A stretch of DNA of 64,000 nucleotides from Ophiosphaerella korrae (GCA_028456385.1 JALNQF010000003.1:62001-126000); one strand, 5' to 3'; positions 35,901-46,913 are shown, counted from the stretch's first letter. Made by a program: numbers and translations. Notes: generated by a model from the sequence alone, not told the origin.

Positions 35901-37108
35901 GAAGTTCTTATCTCTCGAAGCTGCCGTATATGCCACACTTTGAAAACTTCCTATCTTGGGTCTTGTCCTTGACCAGGAATGAGATGAGCAATCTGGAGTC
36001 GTTCAAGCTTCGGGATCCTGCCGTGAAAGCGATCATCACATTCTCCCACGTCTACCTAGACCAGGACCGGCACAGCGACGCGATCCTGGTCCTTGAATTC
36101 GCTTTGGCTCATCACAATAAGGGCGATCAGACTTTCAACATAGGGAAGAATCTCATAAAGGCTTATATTTCTAGGCCTTCGCGACGAGATGCTCGACAGT
36201 ATTGGATAAAATCTGAAGACGTCCTGCAAACCCTTGCGATATATGCAAAGGGGAACAAGGGCCAATGGAAGCAGTGGGATCTTGAACTGTTTCGAGTAAG
36301 ACTATTTTGGGAGTCAAAGAAATATGCAAAAGCGTTGGAAGCATTGAAGCCTCTTCGGGCCATTGGACTGCGAGTGCTGGAGGGCAAACCGTCTCTGCCA
36401 GAAGCATTCAGTAAAATTTATGGGCTCAATGAGTCAAAGAAGATGAAAAGTCTGTGTATCCGGGTAAGGGAGGAAGAGGGAAAGATCTATCTTGCAAGAG
36501 GACAGCGTTTCTTGTGGATAAAGAGAGACTGGACAGCTGCAATGAATGCCTTTAGCGACTGCAAAACCGCGCTCGAAAAGTGGTTTCCTGCAGATAAAGA
36601 ATGGATCATGAGGATTGAAGGCAATATTGCCGACGCAGGCACAAAGCTAGCTACAACTGCGGAGCTGAGGAAAGCAGAGAAAATCATTAAAGCCCGACTG
36701 AAAAAACTCCGGGAGGGAAAGGCTGAGGAGAATCAGCAGCGAATTTGGGATGCCGAATGCAAGCTTGCTGCGGTGATAATGGAGGAGAATGAAGATGGAA
36801 TTGAGACGGCTATTGGAATATTGAAGCGCGTTCTCGAAGAGGCTGAGCAATATTTTCAACGCCTTCCTCGACATGGAGAGAAGGGAGATCGAATTCGAAA
36901 GATTGTCTACCAATTGAGAAAAGCATATATCAGAGGCGGGAAACTGGATGAAGCGAAGCAGTTGGAGCTGGACCATCCTGGTCTGCAGAGGATGAAGCAT
37001 AATGGGACTCAAGTTGCTAGTACTGGATGGGCGACGAAGGGCGTGCTTTGTGTTGTTGTTCTGTTTAGTGTTGGTTATTTGATGGTTTGGTTTATGAGAC
37101 AATCGTGA
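32907..37108 (+). CDS. Kinase-NB-ARC-helical repeat STAND protein with C-terminal TM
   Basis: This NLR-like protein has a protein kinase as its N-terminal effector. Exons are 32907-33521, 33584-34845 and 34891-37108, giving 1364 residues. Residues 60-175 resemble the module that precedes fungal kinases (SKKILQRNSKKLYATLVLI, KKQWMIPPRL). Kinase motifs are complete: NGSYGVIYEV near 181, Lys in YKKISK, HLDLKPGNIL (HLD for HRD), CDFGSS near 348, YAPPEYF and DVFSLGCIFLE. The NB-ARC has Walker A LYGLGGIGKS near 619-628, Walker B FLVIDG near 705, ILYTTRERR, and MHEFIQ near 909 in the MHD position. C-terminal helical, TPR-like repeats follow, then a single membrane helix (GVLCVVVLFSVGYLMVWFM). The first exon could be preceded by another. 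The trigger and substrates are unknown. Confidence 0.88.
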
Positions 37109-37133
37109 TTAGTACTGAAATGGATTCCATCAA
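37109..37133. other. Short spacer before transposon
   Basis: Only 25 bases lie between the stop of the kinase/NB-ARC gene and the left inverted repeat of the transposon, so the gene's 3' UTR and terminator probably use transposon DNA. Confidence 0.5.
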
Positions 37134-38237
37134 ACGTAGTTTGCAAAGCGAGCGCTGGATACAAGCGAGCGCCGGGCCTCACTAACTTTGCGCACCTCTT
37201 CAAGCGTACAACTCAACAACGCAGTAGAGTGGAGAGTATATATTTATATAATAAGTTAGGTAGTAGCTTCTCTATCTTTGTTATATGTGCGTAAGTTGTG
37301 CCTAGTCTCTCTAGACCTCTTATAGCGCGCGCGAGCCTAGCGACTCGAGCCTGAATGCCGCCTACTCTCGTGCTGTTCACGATCGGGTAATCAGCCTTTA
37401 GTTAAGTAATTATACCCTCTCCTTATCCCTTTATTAAGGTCCTATCCTTCTAAATCTGCTTCTTCTTCCGTAATTTATGCATGTTGGCTGCCTTATTAGC
37501 TCGTATAAGATCAGCGTTCTAGGTACTTAGTAGCTTAGCTGTTAGCATTATTCTATAATCTCCCTTTCTAAGTTAATTGATTGCGGCAATAATCAATTCT
37601 AGCGACGAGCTCTTATGCCGGCATACGCGATTACGTATATTACTCGGCGTACAAGCTACCTAGAGAGCCTCTAGTAGAGCTGGGGTAGCTAGAGTAGGTG
37701 TATAGAGCTCTTGTATGTTGCACCAGCTCAAACCAGCTACTTATAGTAGCTAGGTCCTCACATAAGGCTCGCTGCCTATTATATAAGCGACTGAAACGCG
37801 TCGTAAGGCTGTCTGTACGCTTGACAAAGTTGCGCGCCTAGTAGATGCCGACAGGGCTGCCTCTACGCTGAGCGAGTAGCTTATTAGCTATCTTACGTAC
37901 AGTAGCTAGAGTTGGGGTAAAACCATGAGTATCCAGATTGAGAATATGATTGACTATTACCCCCTTCTCTAGCTGGCTGAGCTTCCTTGAGTTGGGCTGG
38001 CAATCGCGTCGGGCAGGTATACCATCACGTCGGCGGCGGAGAGTTCTCTCAGCTACGTTGAAGACTATAGCAGCGCGCCAATTGACTTGAATTTGGTTCG
38101 ATTCAATAGATGAGATAGCAAGCTAGATATCTGCTTCATTTGAAGTTAACTGAGTAGCGTGGCGTCGGGCCATTATGAGTTGAGATAAGATGGGTGCGCA
38201 AAATTGATGAGGCCTGACGCTTGCTTGTAAACTACGT
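37134..38237 (-). mobile_element. Internally deleted pogo/Fot1-like DNA transposon
   Basis: The ends are inverted repeats: ACGTAGTTT at 37134-37142 against AAACTACGT at 38229-38237, then a long inner match of 36 bases (37161-37196 against 38193-38228) that differs mainly by transitions. The left end has a small extra duplication (AGCGAGCGC). On the minus strand from 38173 the N-terminal transposase reads ESNQIQVNWRAAIVFNVAER and, after a stop, NFVKRTDSLTTRFSRLYNRQ with SSWFELVQHT, the CENPB-type HTH of pogo transposases. From about 37650 to 37370 a Lys/Arg-rich C-terminal tail reads ADLIRANKAANMHKLRKKKQ. The catalytic DDE core is missing. Stops such as TAG where Trp or Gln is expected fit C-to-T mutation. 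It is dead. Confidence 0.75.
37370..37650 (-). repeat. Transposase C-terminal repeat, copy 1
   Basis: This part of the transposon is repeated at 55019-55245 in the same orientation. Shared words include CTCGTATAAGATCAGCGTTC and TGATTGCGG. The copy here has more T and A where the other has C and G. Confidence 0.7.
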
Positions 38238-38527
38238 CAGCTATGCAAATTACATAAAATAGCATACAATGGCGGAATGCGACTATGGAATCCTCGTAAA
38301 TGCCAATTGTAAGGAATCCTGCTGTACACCAAAGAGATACCCAATACACAAACCAGTCAGATTTCGACATAATGCGCGTCTGTGGCGAAACGCTTCCCAA
38401 ACGCCAGTGTATGAACACCATACTCAATAAAGCCAAAGCTTGACCCCGATTGCATAATCTCAATGATTTTTGTCTGTCCTGATAGTTCCACGACCTAACG
38501 GACGCCTATGATAATTTGATCATCTTG
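38238..38527. other. Spacer with a membrane-like frame
   Basis: The minus strand is open from about 38463 to 38173 and has two hydrophobic stretches (WFVYWVSLWCTAGFLTIGIY, HCMLFYVICIADVVY). It has no good ATG and runs into the transposon end, so it may be an exon remnant of a membrane-protein gene cut by the insertion. It is not called as a gene. Confidence 0.3.
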
Positions 38528-39358
38528 TCACTCGGAGCTCACGGTCGAATCGCAATCAGAGCCTGGGAAATGACTTTCATACTCTCTTTCAGAGAGGTCG
38601 CTGGTAACAGAGCCGGAAGTTTCGAAGACGTGGTCATGGAAGCTTTGGTAGTTGGCGCGTTGGTAAGCGGGTTCAAGGTCCTGGTCTCTGGGCGTTACGG
38701 CGCTGTTGGCATGCTGGTATGGCATGCTGTTATGTCCATGAGTGGTATGACGCCTAGAGGTTTGATGCGAGGCGACGATCGAGGGTGCTTGCGCAACACC
38801 GCTTGGGAGACTTCGTTGTGAACCTGAGGATTCATCTGGGCCCAGCGATGATGTTTCGTTGTTCTCATACGGGCTAGGGACTGGTGTAATGTCCGTAAAC
38901 ACTGATACAACGACCGGGACGCGATGGTACGTGGAGATATAGTCTATGCTTTGGTCATGACTGCGATGTCGGCGGTGGGCATGCGCGCTTGTGCCTGATC
39001 GTCGGGAAGGGTCGCTAGAGGGTCTAGGCCACGAGGTTCAGTTAGCAACTTGGGGTTAGGGTTCTTTGCAACAAGGGCGGCGTACGTGCCTGTGGAGCTG
39101 GGCACTAGAGTGCATACCAGTCTGTGCCAGAACGTTGCTCCTGACCGTCTCTAAAGAATGGCACGCAGTCATAGGCGGGGTGCGGAGTGCTACAGGGGGA
39201 CTGCTGTGAACAGTTAATCTCCCCAGAAGGTAAGGGACCTCATCGCTGTCGTCCTCGTGGCTCTTGTTACTACTCCGTTTCAGCGCTGTCGGGAAGGTAG
39301 CTGCGCGCCGCGAAAATCGATGATTAAGGTCCCGGTAAGCAACTTGCTGCGACTCCAT
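38528..39358 (-). CDS. Hypothetical Ser/Thr-rich protein
   Basis: I do not recognise this gene and the model is tentative. From ATG at 39358 (MESQQVAYRDLNHRFSRRAA) the frame runs to 39118; an intron at 38995-39117 with GTATGC and GATCAG ends and an internal GCTAAC branch-like site would join it, in frame, to 38994-38528. The result has 235 residues, polar and rich in Ser, His and Arg, ending TSDLSEREYESHFPG then DCDSTVSSE. No domain or signal peptide is visible. An unspliced reading would stop at 39057. It sits between transposon remains, so it could also be decayed. Confidence 0.35.
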
Positions 39359-40092
39359 GGTTACGGACTTTCTTCAGAGAGGTGACCAGATGAACTCACT
39401 CCCAAATTGATATAAGGCTGATCCCACACAGCACAGGAAGCTTGTTAGGAACGACGGGTGGGCCAATCACGCACAGCCTCAGGAACCCTCCAATGACAAC
39501 ACAACGCAGGATTAGGGTTACAAAGCAATCGAACAGACCAGTGGGTGCCAGCGCGCGAAGTCAATGAGGCTAACAGAACTGGAGCCTGGAGCTGGTTCAT
39601 GGTGCGCTAGCGTGGCGGGGTCCTCCGAGCGGGGCTTGTCAAAAGCTGGGGAACCTCACTGATCAGTGCAGAACATTGTCTAGCCGCTGGGCCCTTGAGT
39701 GAAGTCCATGTGGCCGATCGCTGGCAAGCGTCTAAATGCATACTGTGAGTGGTGACTCCGGCGTCCTACGGCCGTCGTAGGGAAAAGGGTGGGCGGGATA
39801 AGGCGACGACAAAGCTAAGCCCCAGTTTGGTCCTTCTATTAACATAAGGCATAAGGTCCAACGAGTACAAGGAGACGGCTGGAAGAACAGCGTTCTGACC
39901 TGCTGAGCAATGGGTAGAAAGAAACGTATCCACTACTTGTAGCGGCAAGTCCGTTGAAGGTTGATGAAGATGATGTCGATAACGCCGACTCTCCCATTCT
40001 AACTAACGGGAAATCTAACTAGCCAGTTGAATGATCTCGCTGACGTAAGTGCGTTGGTTGCTCATGCTAGGTAGACAATCTCCCTCGCCCTT
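39359..40092. other. Intergenic
   Basis: No supported coding frame or repeat was found in this stretch. Confidence 0.4.
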
Positions 40093-40387
40093 TCAACTAT
40101 CGCTCTTCCAGCGAATGCGATCTTTGCTGACCATTTCAGGAAACCCATCTCCTTCAATGTCCACTTCATACTGTGGTGTATTAGCACTAGAGCCTTTCCT
40201 ATCATCGGTGATCTCGCCGTCGCGCCATTTTTCTGCCAACACCTATCATTTAGCTGCCTACATACGTAGTGCCCAGGCGCGTGGCATCATGAAGCTTTTA
40301 CGTACGGTCAGACCAGACCCAGACTTTGTTTCCCTTCCTGTATCTTGCACGCTCCTCAGCTCCGGCTGGGGGGCTGGGAAGAGCCAT
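40093..40387 (-). pseudogene. Small tudor-like gene remnant
   Basis: On the minus strand an ATG at 40387 begins MALPSPPAGAEERARYRKGN and continues KVWVWSD, then a clean 63-nt intron (40243-40305). The next exon, in the frame that stays open, reads VLAEKWRDGEITDD and QYEVDIEGDGFPEMVSKDRI and stops at 40093. The two exons look like one small tudor/chromo-type beta-barrel (KVWVWSD, then EVDIEGDG), but the phases do not match by one base, so either a base has been lost or the splice choice is wrong. If spliced as written, the product ends after about 40 residues. Confidence 0.35.
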
Positions 40388-40910
40388 GAGGTTTCAATGG
40401 TGTCCGTGTTTCAGATGTCGTCTCTAGGTTGATTGTTAGGCAACGCTGGTCGCTGAGTACGCCCACCTCACCCGAGTTGGCCAAAAGGGGATTTAAGAAG
40501 ATCTCGGTGGCGTGCTAAAATCTTATGTTTCAAGAGGATTATCTACTCTTCGCTTTCATCACAAGGCTGACCAAGAGACGTTCATGCATGGCTGCTGCCT
40601 AAATTGCATCCTCGCACAACGCAGCCTGGCTCTCAGCCTTGTGTACGAAATAGCTTTCACTTTCTATGATAAATGCGCACAACACCGAGTGAAGTGCCTC
40701 TTCCCTAGAAAGAGGCACTTGTACTCACATCCCAGAAATTCATTCACTGCCCACGGCTCCGCGACTTGCGTGCTTATACACACAGGAAGCCCATTCGAGT
40801 GCGCGGCCTGATGACATGCTTTGACTAGTTGTCTTTGTCTCTCCCCTAACACATTCGAATTTTCTTGAGAATTTTGATTTTAAAAGACTCAGGATGCTGC
40901 AGGATTCAGT
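40388..40910. other. Promoter region of the Fungal_N/ankyrin gene
   Basis: No coding frame is supported. A perfect 11-base hairpin lies at 40692-40720. Confidence 0.45.
40692..40720. repeat. Perfect 11-bp hairpin
   Basis: AAGTGCCTCTT and AAGAGGCACTT are exact reverse complements with 7 bases between them, about 190 bases before the ankyrin gene start. It may be chance or a regulatory structure. Confidence 0.4.
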
Positions 40911-43141
40911 ATGGATCCACTATCTGCTGTAGCAAGCGTACTTACAGTCCTCGCGACGGCCGGTGGCTCAGTGAAGTTTATTCACGACTTCATCCTCGAC
41001 TTCAAAGATGCACCCACGGATATAAGAAAACAAGCAGCTCAACTTAACAGCCTTGGTCGCACGATATTGCACCTCACCGGAATTTACGATGGCATGCCGC
41101 AGGATCTTAAACTTGATCCATTTATCTTCAGATCCATCTCCGAGTTTTCGAAGGATGTGTGCTCGATGCAGATGAGCATCGAAAGACAGCTAACAGCCAT
41201 GCACAAGGGACGAGGGCATCGCATAAGAGAGAAGCTGAGGTGGGTAATATTCGATCATCCCATTCGAAAGTTTTTTAAATCGCTCGATCATTGGAACATT
41301 GTGTTTTCCAACGCCGCATCGGCTGCGCAAATGTAGGCACTATTACGTCTTATTGAACATTGCCTGACGTTTGGCTTAGAGCTCTTCTTGTGAAAATAGA
41401 GAGACAGGCGTCGTCCTTGCTTCCTATGCTACAGCATCCAGCTCAGCGCAATTTTGCTTTGTCAGGCACCGCTGCAACGTGGCAACACGAAGTTCCCCAG
41501 CAGCCGCCATTACTTTTTCATGACTCTCAACATGCATTGACAAAGCGGACTACAACTCTACCTAGAGACCCGCCTCAACATTCTGCTTTACCTCGTAATC
41601 TCGGCTCGTACTTGAACACCCTCATTGACCCCGTAAGTTTGCGACGTCAGTATTGGTATCGCTTGAGCATCGGATCCTTCTCAGTTGAAGCTCAACTTGG
41701 CACGCCAATACTAAGAAAATGGACTTTACAAGGCACCGAGAGATATATGGATCTCTCTTCATCAGAAGGGTACAGTGTACGTTTTGTGGCCCAAGACGAC
41801 CGAGTTGTAGGAAGGCGCGTAACGCTTCTACTGGCTGGCTTCTACAAAGTAAGGCATTTGCCATCGTTGAACATACGCTACGACCTTCGCCCAACCGAAA
41901 TTCTTCCTCGACAGAGTATCTGCTTTGATGCTATTCGGAAAGGGGACTTGGGTTATGTCCGGCAAGCGTTGTCGTCCGGCAAAGTGGGAATTTCGAGTAC
42001 ATCTATCCGAGGAGATACACTTTTGCATGTAAGCTCGTTTCTTTCTGAGATACGGAGACACAACAAACTACTGACCTAATCATCCAGGTAGCAGCTCGCT
42101 TCAACCAATTTGACATCATCCAGATGCTATTGCGCTCAGGTGCACAGATCAACGCCACGAACGATAAGGGCGAGTATGTTTTCGCGCCCAAACGCATGGC
42201 ACCCCAATGCTAATATCTCGAACAGAAACAGTCTTCACATCTCCATAAAAGTCGGAAGAGATAAAAAATGCGCTCGATTACTGGTCTCCCAAGGCGCGGA
42301 TATATGCCACCAAGACAACGATGGCCGCAGCCCACTACACACCTATTATGATACCGTTACGAAATACATTATGATATGGAATGCACTCGAAACAGATCTC
42401 TGGGCCCAAGACCACATGGGAATGACAATATTGCACTATATTTGCTGGAGTAAAATGTCGACTTCTCACGATGTTGCGCTGTGCCTTCGAGCAGCATCCC
42501 CATTCGATACTCGCAAAGACCTCCTACCACCAATAACCATCAAAGACGACCTAGGGCGGTCTATTCTCCATCTCGCAACCCAAAGAGGCAACATCGAAGT
42601 CATGAAATTCCTCTTCTCACAAACCGAAGTCAAAGATATCTCTACACCAGACTACGCAGGCCGCACGTTATTGCACTATGCAACGGAATGCCGTCGCACA
42701 GAGGCAATCGACTACCTGATTGAGAAGGGCTTTGACATCCACGCACTTGACGACGAAAGAAGGACGCTCATGCATCACGCTGCTGCGAGTGGCAGCCTAG
42801 AAGCGGTTGAGCATCTTCTGAGCCTTGGACTTGAGGATCAGTTGAATATATCGGATTGTAAAAGATATACGCCTTTGCAGCTGGCTACGAAGACAGAGGC
42901 GGATGCGGTAGTTAAGCGGCTGCGCCCACTTTGTGGCTCTGGAAGGCTGGCTCATCGAGAAGCTTTAGAGAAAGTAGCCCACGATATTGACGGGCACCAC
43001 GCATTCGGTTGTTTAGGGAGTGGACGACGATGGTTGTGCATCTTAGGCCCTTACTTTCTTTCTTTCGCGATATTTCTGTATTTAATGCGCCCTTTGATTC
43101 ATGACATGCTACCCGTTCCTTGCTTTTTTTCTACAGCATAG
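40911..43141 (+). CDS. Fungal_N-ankyrin repeat protein with C-terminal TM
   Basis: The N-terminus (MDPLSAVASVLTVLATAGGS, then KFIHDFI) matches the Fungal_N domain found at the front of fungal STAND and recognition proteins. Exons 40911-41332, 41380-42028, 42088-42173 and 42226-43141 give 690 residues; introns are 47, 59 and 52 nt. A middle region of unknown fold has SIGSFSVEAQLGTPI and YDLRPTEILP. From about residue 350 ankyrin repeats run to about 620 (RGDTLLHVAARFNQFDIIQM, GRSILHLATQRGNIEVMKFL, GRTLLHYATECRRTEAIDYL). The C-terminus has one hydrophobic segment (WLCILGPYFLSFAIFLYLM). It shares this end anchor with the kinase/NB-ARC protein 4 kb away. The ligand is unknown. Confidence 0.85.
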
Positions 43142-43443
43142 CGCGCCTTTAAGCACGAGGCATTCGTATAACTAAGACATTATAACTTAAATCAATGTGA
43201 AGTAAAAGTGTCTCAACTTTGCCAAGACCACGCCAAAACTATGAATTCACGCGATACCTCCTCCCAACGACATATTACTACCCCCATATGAGAAGCTCAT
43301 GAAGAAAGTAATTAAAGCCTATCTAGAGACACCAAGTTACTCCCAACAACGCGCTGCAGACGACTCAGAGGAGTACTCTCCCCCTCCCAATCGTCCTATT
43401 CTGCACAGAATGTCATGATTACAATAATTCAGCAACATATAAT
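43142..43443. other. Spacer
   Basis: Broken coding-like text is present on the plus strand (for example PPPNRPILHR near 43385), possibly an upstream exon of the fragment at 43444. No splice that joins them in frame was found. Confidence 0.35.
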
Positions 43444-43821
43444 TTGACCTTCACAGACTTCGATAGGGTTTCAAGGGGTCCGGAGGTACTGATAACGAGA
43501 CAAGCATTTGGCAATTGCCTCTCATGGAGTAAAGTCAACACGCCCTTTATACCCTTCACGAGCAAGTGGGAAAGGGCAATGGAATCGAGACAACAGCTCA
43601 TAAAGGATGGAAAGGGAAATTTTTTAGTAATAGCTATTTGGGTAAGAGGGTCGTGTCACGTTTACGACGCATATGAAGCAGCCAGAATATTAGATTACCA
43701 AAATAATAGTGTAGACAAGCGAAAGCAGTTGAGGAATCACTACGACGAATACCTGATCCTCGGAGGTATTTCAAGAGATGAATACAGGATTTCGGCCGCG
43801 TTCGGCGGAAAAAAGAGGTGA
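43444..43821 (+). pseudogene. Fragment resembling fungal DUF7587 proteins
   Basis: The frame reads FTSKWERAMESRQQLIKDGK, FLVIAIWVRGSCHVYDAYEA and HYDEYLILGGISRDEYRI, which recalls the fungal DUF7587-type family (Ser/Thr-Trp or Lys segment, then EYLxxGxI near the end). That resemblance is from memory and weak. There is no in-frame ATG at the proper place and no matching upstream exon, and the stop codon TGA directly abuts the miniature element that starts at 43822. The gene therefore looks truncated at both ends. Confidence 0.35.
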
Positions 43822-44034
43822 GATATTGTGATGTAGTAGAACCGCACGTGATCGGGGAGGCTTAGGTCAGCCTTGCGGCTCTGCATGGGCTCCGAGTAAG
43901 ATCGGATAGAGTAGATAGCCACCAAAACTAACTCGTTATATAGCTACTCAATCCATATACTTCAACTCATCTCACCGACTGCGGGTCGGCACCTGCCCCC
44001 TACTTCTACGCGCATCCTAGTATGCCACAATATC
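43822..44034 (+). mobile_element. Miniature inverted-repeat element, copy B
   Basis: 213 bases begin GATATTGTGATGTAGTAG and end CACAATATC, with a 9-base inverted repeat at the tips. It matches copy A (29332-29550) over its length and the first ~95 bases of copy C (minus strand, 55250-55342). The interior has no coding frame. It begins at the base after the stop of the fragment at 43444-43821. Confidence 0.75.
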
Positions 44035-44644
44035 AGGTTGAGCGTGCCCGGGCTTACGGGATGTACTACACTCCCTGATGCACTCATAACGGAGACAACG
44101 GGATAGAAAGCCAGGGAGAAGCTCGAAAACATGATCTACATGCATACTGGAATTAGCGAGCAACTGTTGTTCCTAATAGGGTTCACGATCGGAGCCTTTG
44201 ACTGTCCTTGGATATCACCTGTGGTTATCTGATATGCGGTTTTATAGTAAAAAGGATGGAAGTTAAGGATACTGCAAATATTACAACCCCATGGGTGGCG
44301 GTAATCCCGCTGTAATGAACCAAAGTTACTTCTACAAATAATTTCTCAGCTTCGCTTCTCTTGTTGAAAAGAATTCTATCAAGTTGAGATATTTTTCCGT
44401 CTCTATCTATAGACGCCCTCAATGTAAATCGAGATTACTAGTGTTGTAAAACACACTTCCAGTCAGCCATGTCCTAGTGCCAACCCCCCAAAACCTCAGC
44501 AAACCTTCTCCCAAATTACCTGACTTACGTCAATATCCTGCTCAACTCTATGATCCCCAGTTTCCAACTCTTTATTCCCTTCTCTGTATCTCCATTTCTT
44601 TCCCATTTGCTCTTTAAACCACCGCACATCAAAACAACCTTTAT
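44035..44644. other. Spacer
   Basis: No supported coding frame or repeat was found. Confidence 0.45.
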
Positions 44645-45466
44645 TCAACGCCTCTGAGAATATACACTTCCTGCTGGCGCCATCTTAACATCCAGATCTG
44701 GTGCCACGAACAACACTGTTGACATTTGTCGCACTCTTGGCACACGTCGAATGCGGTGACGTACCACTGTTATCGTTCCTACCACTGTTATCGTTCCTCC
44801 GCTTAAAACTACTGCACACCACCCACACAGCAGTGCAGTCGCGTCGCCAGGCACGGGCACCCACGTACCGGGTACCTAGGGTGCCTCCATCTCGAGCCCT
44901 GCGGTGCCGTCCTGAAAGATAATGCTGAAAGTGCCATATTCGGTGTGGGCGCCACATCCATTCTCGCTTTTTGGAGACGCAGCCGCGGGGGTATAATCAG
45001 CAACGCAGAAATTAACATTGAAGTTGGCATGCAGCGGGGCTAGGTCGCGGCCAGCAGCAGTGCTCGAAGAGTCTACAATCTGTGGGACATGATGGCCTGA
45101 GATCACGTTGAAGAAAGTCAAGATATCAGCGAGTCCATGTGCAGAAAGCTCTGCTTGGAGACCAGAAGGGATGCGCGCAATTCAAGTAGGTGAAAGGCCA
45201 ATAGTGAGCTTTTGGTCGCATCTTGGGTTGTTGGTGGCAGCAGCCTTGTAGATTCCACCGAAAGGGTAAACATCATTGAGAGCTGCAGCGGCAGCGGGGT
45301 TCTGCGCAAGATGGTCAGAGCGATTCTGGATCGCGAAGAATGGAGCCGCAATGATTGTATTGGTAAAAGCTAGAGTTGGAATTAGGAGGTCTGTTCCGGT
45401 GGGAGTCGATTGAGCATACGTTGACACGTAAGCTGGATATAAGTTTTGGGAAGTTTGAGCAGCCAT
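44645..45466 (-). pseudogene. 2OG-Fe(II) oxygenase gene with two stops
   Basis: One frame of 274 codons carries a full isopenicillin-N-synthase-like oxygenase, broken by TGA at 45182-45184 (after KLTIGLSPT, before IARIPSGLQ) and TAG at 44876-44878 (after GLEMEAP, before VPGTWVPVPGDA). The start is MAAQTSQNLYPAYVSTYAQS. The iron-binding motif reads CGAHTEYGTFSIIFQDG, with Glu where HxD has Asp, and the distal His is in VRHRIRRVP. The end FVAPDLDVKMAP is typical of the family. An 18-base tandem duplication (44762-44797) repeats GTITVV. TGA from CGA needs one C-to-T change. Such enzymes act in secondary metabolism; this copy is probably not functional. Confidence 0.75.
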
Positions 45467-46913
45467 GATTCATGTAACGTTGAGAAAGATAGCCTGTCAT
45501 GTCAACGCATACAGTGATAGGACGAATGGGCAGCTTTTATTGTAATACTAAGCTATTGCTTTGGGTAGCCCCTCTCTGCTCTCACGTGTTGGGGTGGTGT
45601 GCTTTGTGCTTCCTCATGTCCATGCTGCTGATTGGGCACGAACTACTCTTATCTATAATATTAACTATGTGTTTTTTCACGAAGTTGATCTACACTAGTA
45701 AATTCCACAGTGCGGCCTTGCGGTGGCAAGATTTCTGTATCTGTTATCTGACGGCGTGTGTAATTGGACAAGTTACAATTGGTACCTTTTTGAAGCCCGG
45801 TTTGCATAACAAATATTTCATATTATGTAGTTCAAAACGGGCTACTCAGTATAATCTCGGACGATATAAAACAAGGTATATACAAGGATGTTTAAATAAT
45901 ATCATGAAAATTTTTCATATCAAAAATTCAATCAAAATATGGTAGTACCAATATACCTGCAATTTGGATATAATGTACCTGTAATGACCCTGATAGCCCC
46001 AATAGCTACTACGCCTGATTAAATTCCCACCACATGAAGAACTAATATTAATTACTGAAGGTTTGAACTTGGATATTGCTCACTAACGTATCTAGCTCAA
46101 GCTCTAGTTGCGCTCTAATTAGATAATATATTACGATTTTTATTTCAGAATACCAACTAATTCACAAATTTTACTACATTGTGTCATTCGCGTTATTATA
46201 TAATATATAGAGAGATCAGGAAATAAGTACTTGGTATATTAGTACGTGATTTAAAATAAGTGTTTAGTAGCCGCGATAGCAGTGGAATGATGAAGTCTTT
46301 GTACACCATCCAATCTGATTCTTGGACCAAGATTTGGAAGCTGGCGCTATATTGTGTATCGGATAGCGGTCGATGTAGGGTCGCCTTAGATGCCTGCCTA
46401 AGGGCACATATTATATCGTTGAGGGTGGTCATTCTGGTTTGGTATGTGGGCGCACTTGCAATAGCGCTAGTGGTATGCGGTCGATATCGACCACCTCCGA
46501 GGCAGTAGATATTGTTAATATCAAAGCAAATTCAAGATTTTCATGGTAACAACGAAAAGAGGGATTATCAGTCAAGGGAGCTCCGCAGTAGCGCTATACT
46601 CGATCTGATGTTGTGTCCCATAGAGCGGCTAAACTCACAAACCATATATGTTCGTTGAGACGTACAGGAAGCTAGTTATCGACCGGTAGTTAGTAGTATC
46701 ACATTGGTCCAACTTGGCGGGACCGCTTGTGACGGGCTTGGGGTCAATGAAAGAGTACCCGCAACATTGTCAGGCTAACGATTCTATGCGCGAACACATA
46801 GTCTGTGGTACCCCTTGCACCTGTCGAAGAGCTTGGACAGGAATGTGGTTGCGATTCAAAGCAATCCAAAGCCATTGAAACTTTACGCACAACCACGACA
46901 TCTTATCTGCAGG
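45467..46913. other. AT-rich spacer
   Basis: No supported gene. A 148-codon ATG-initiated frame at 45499-45945 (+) has no recognised domain and low-complexity AT-rich codons and is not called. Confidence 0.4.

Noticed and set aside
45499..45945. 148-codon frame with hydrophobic segments
   Set aside because: AT-rich random-looking text with Lys/Ile/Asn runs at the end and no recognisable family; overlaps the likely promoter of the oxygenase gene.
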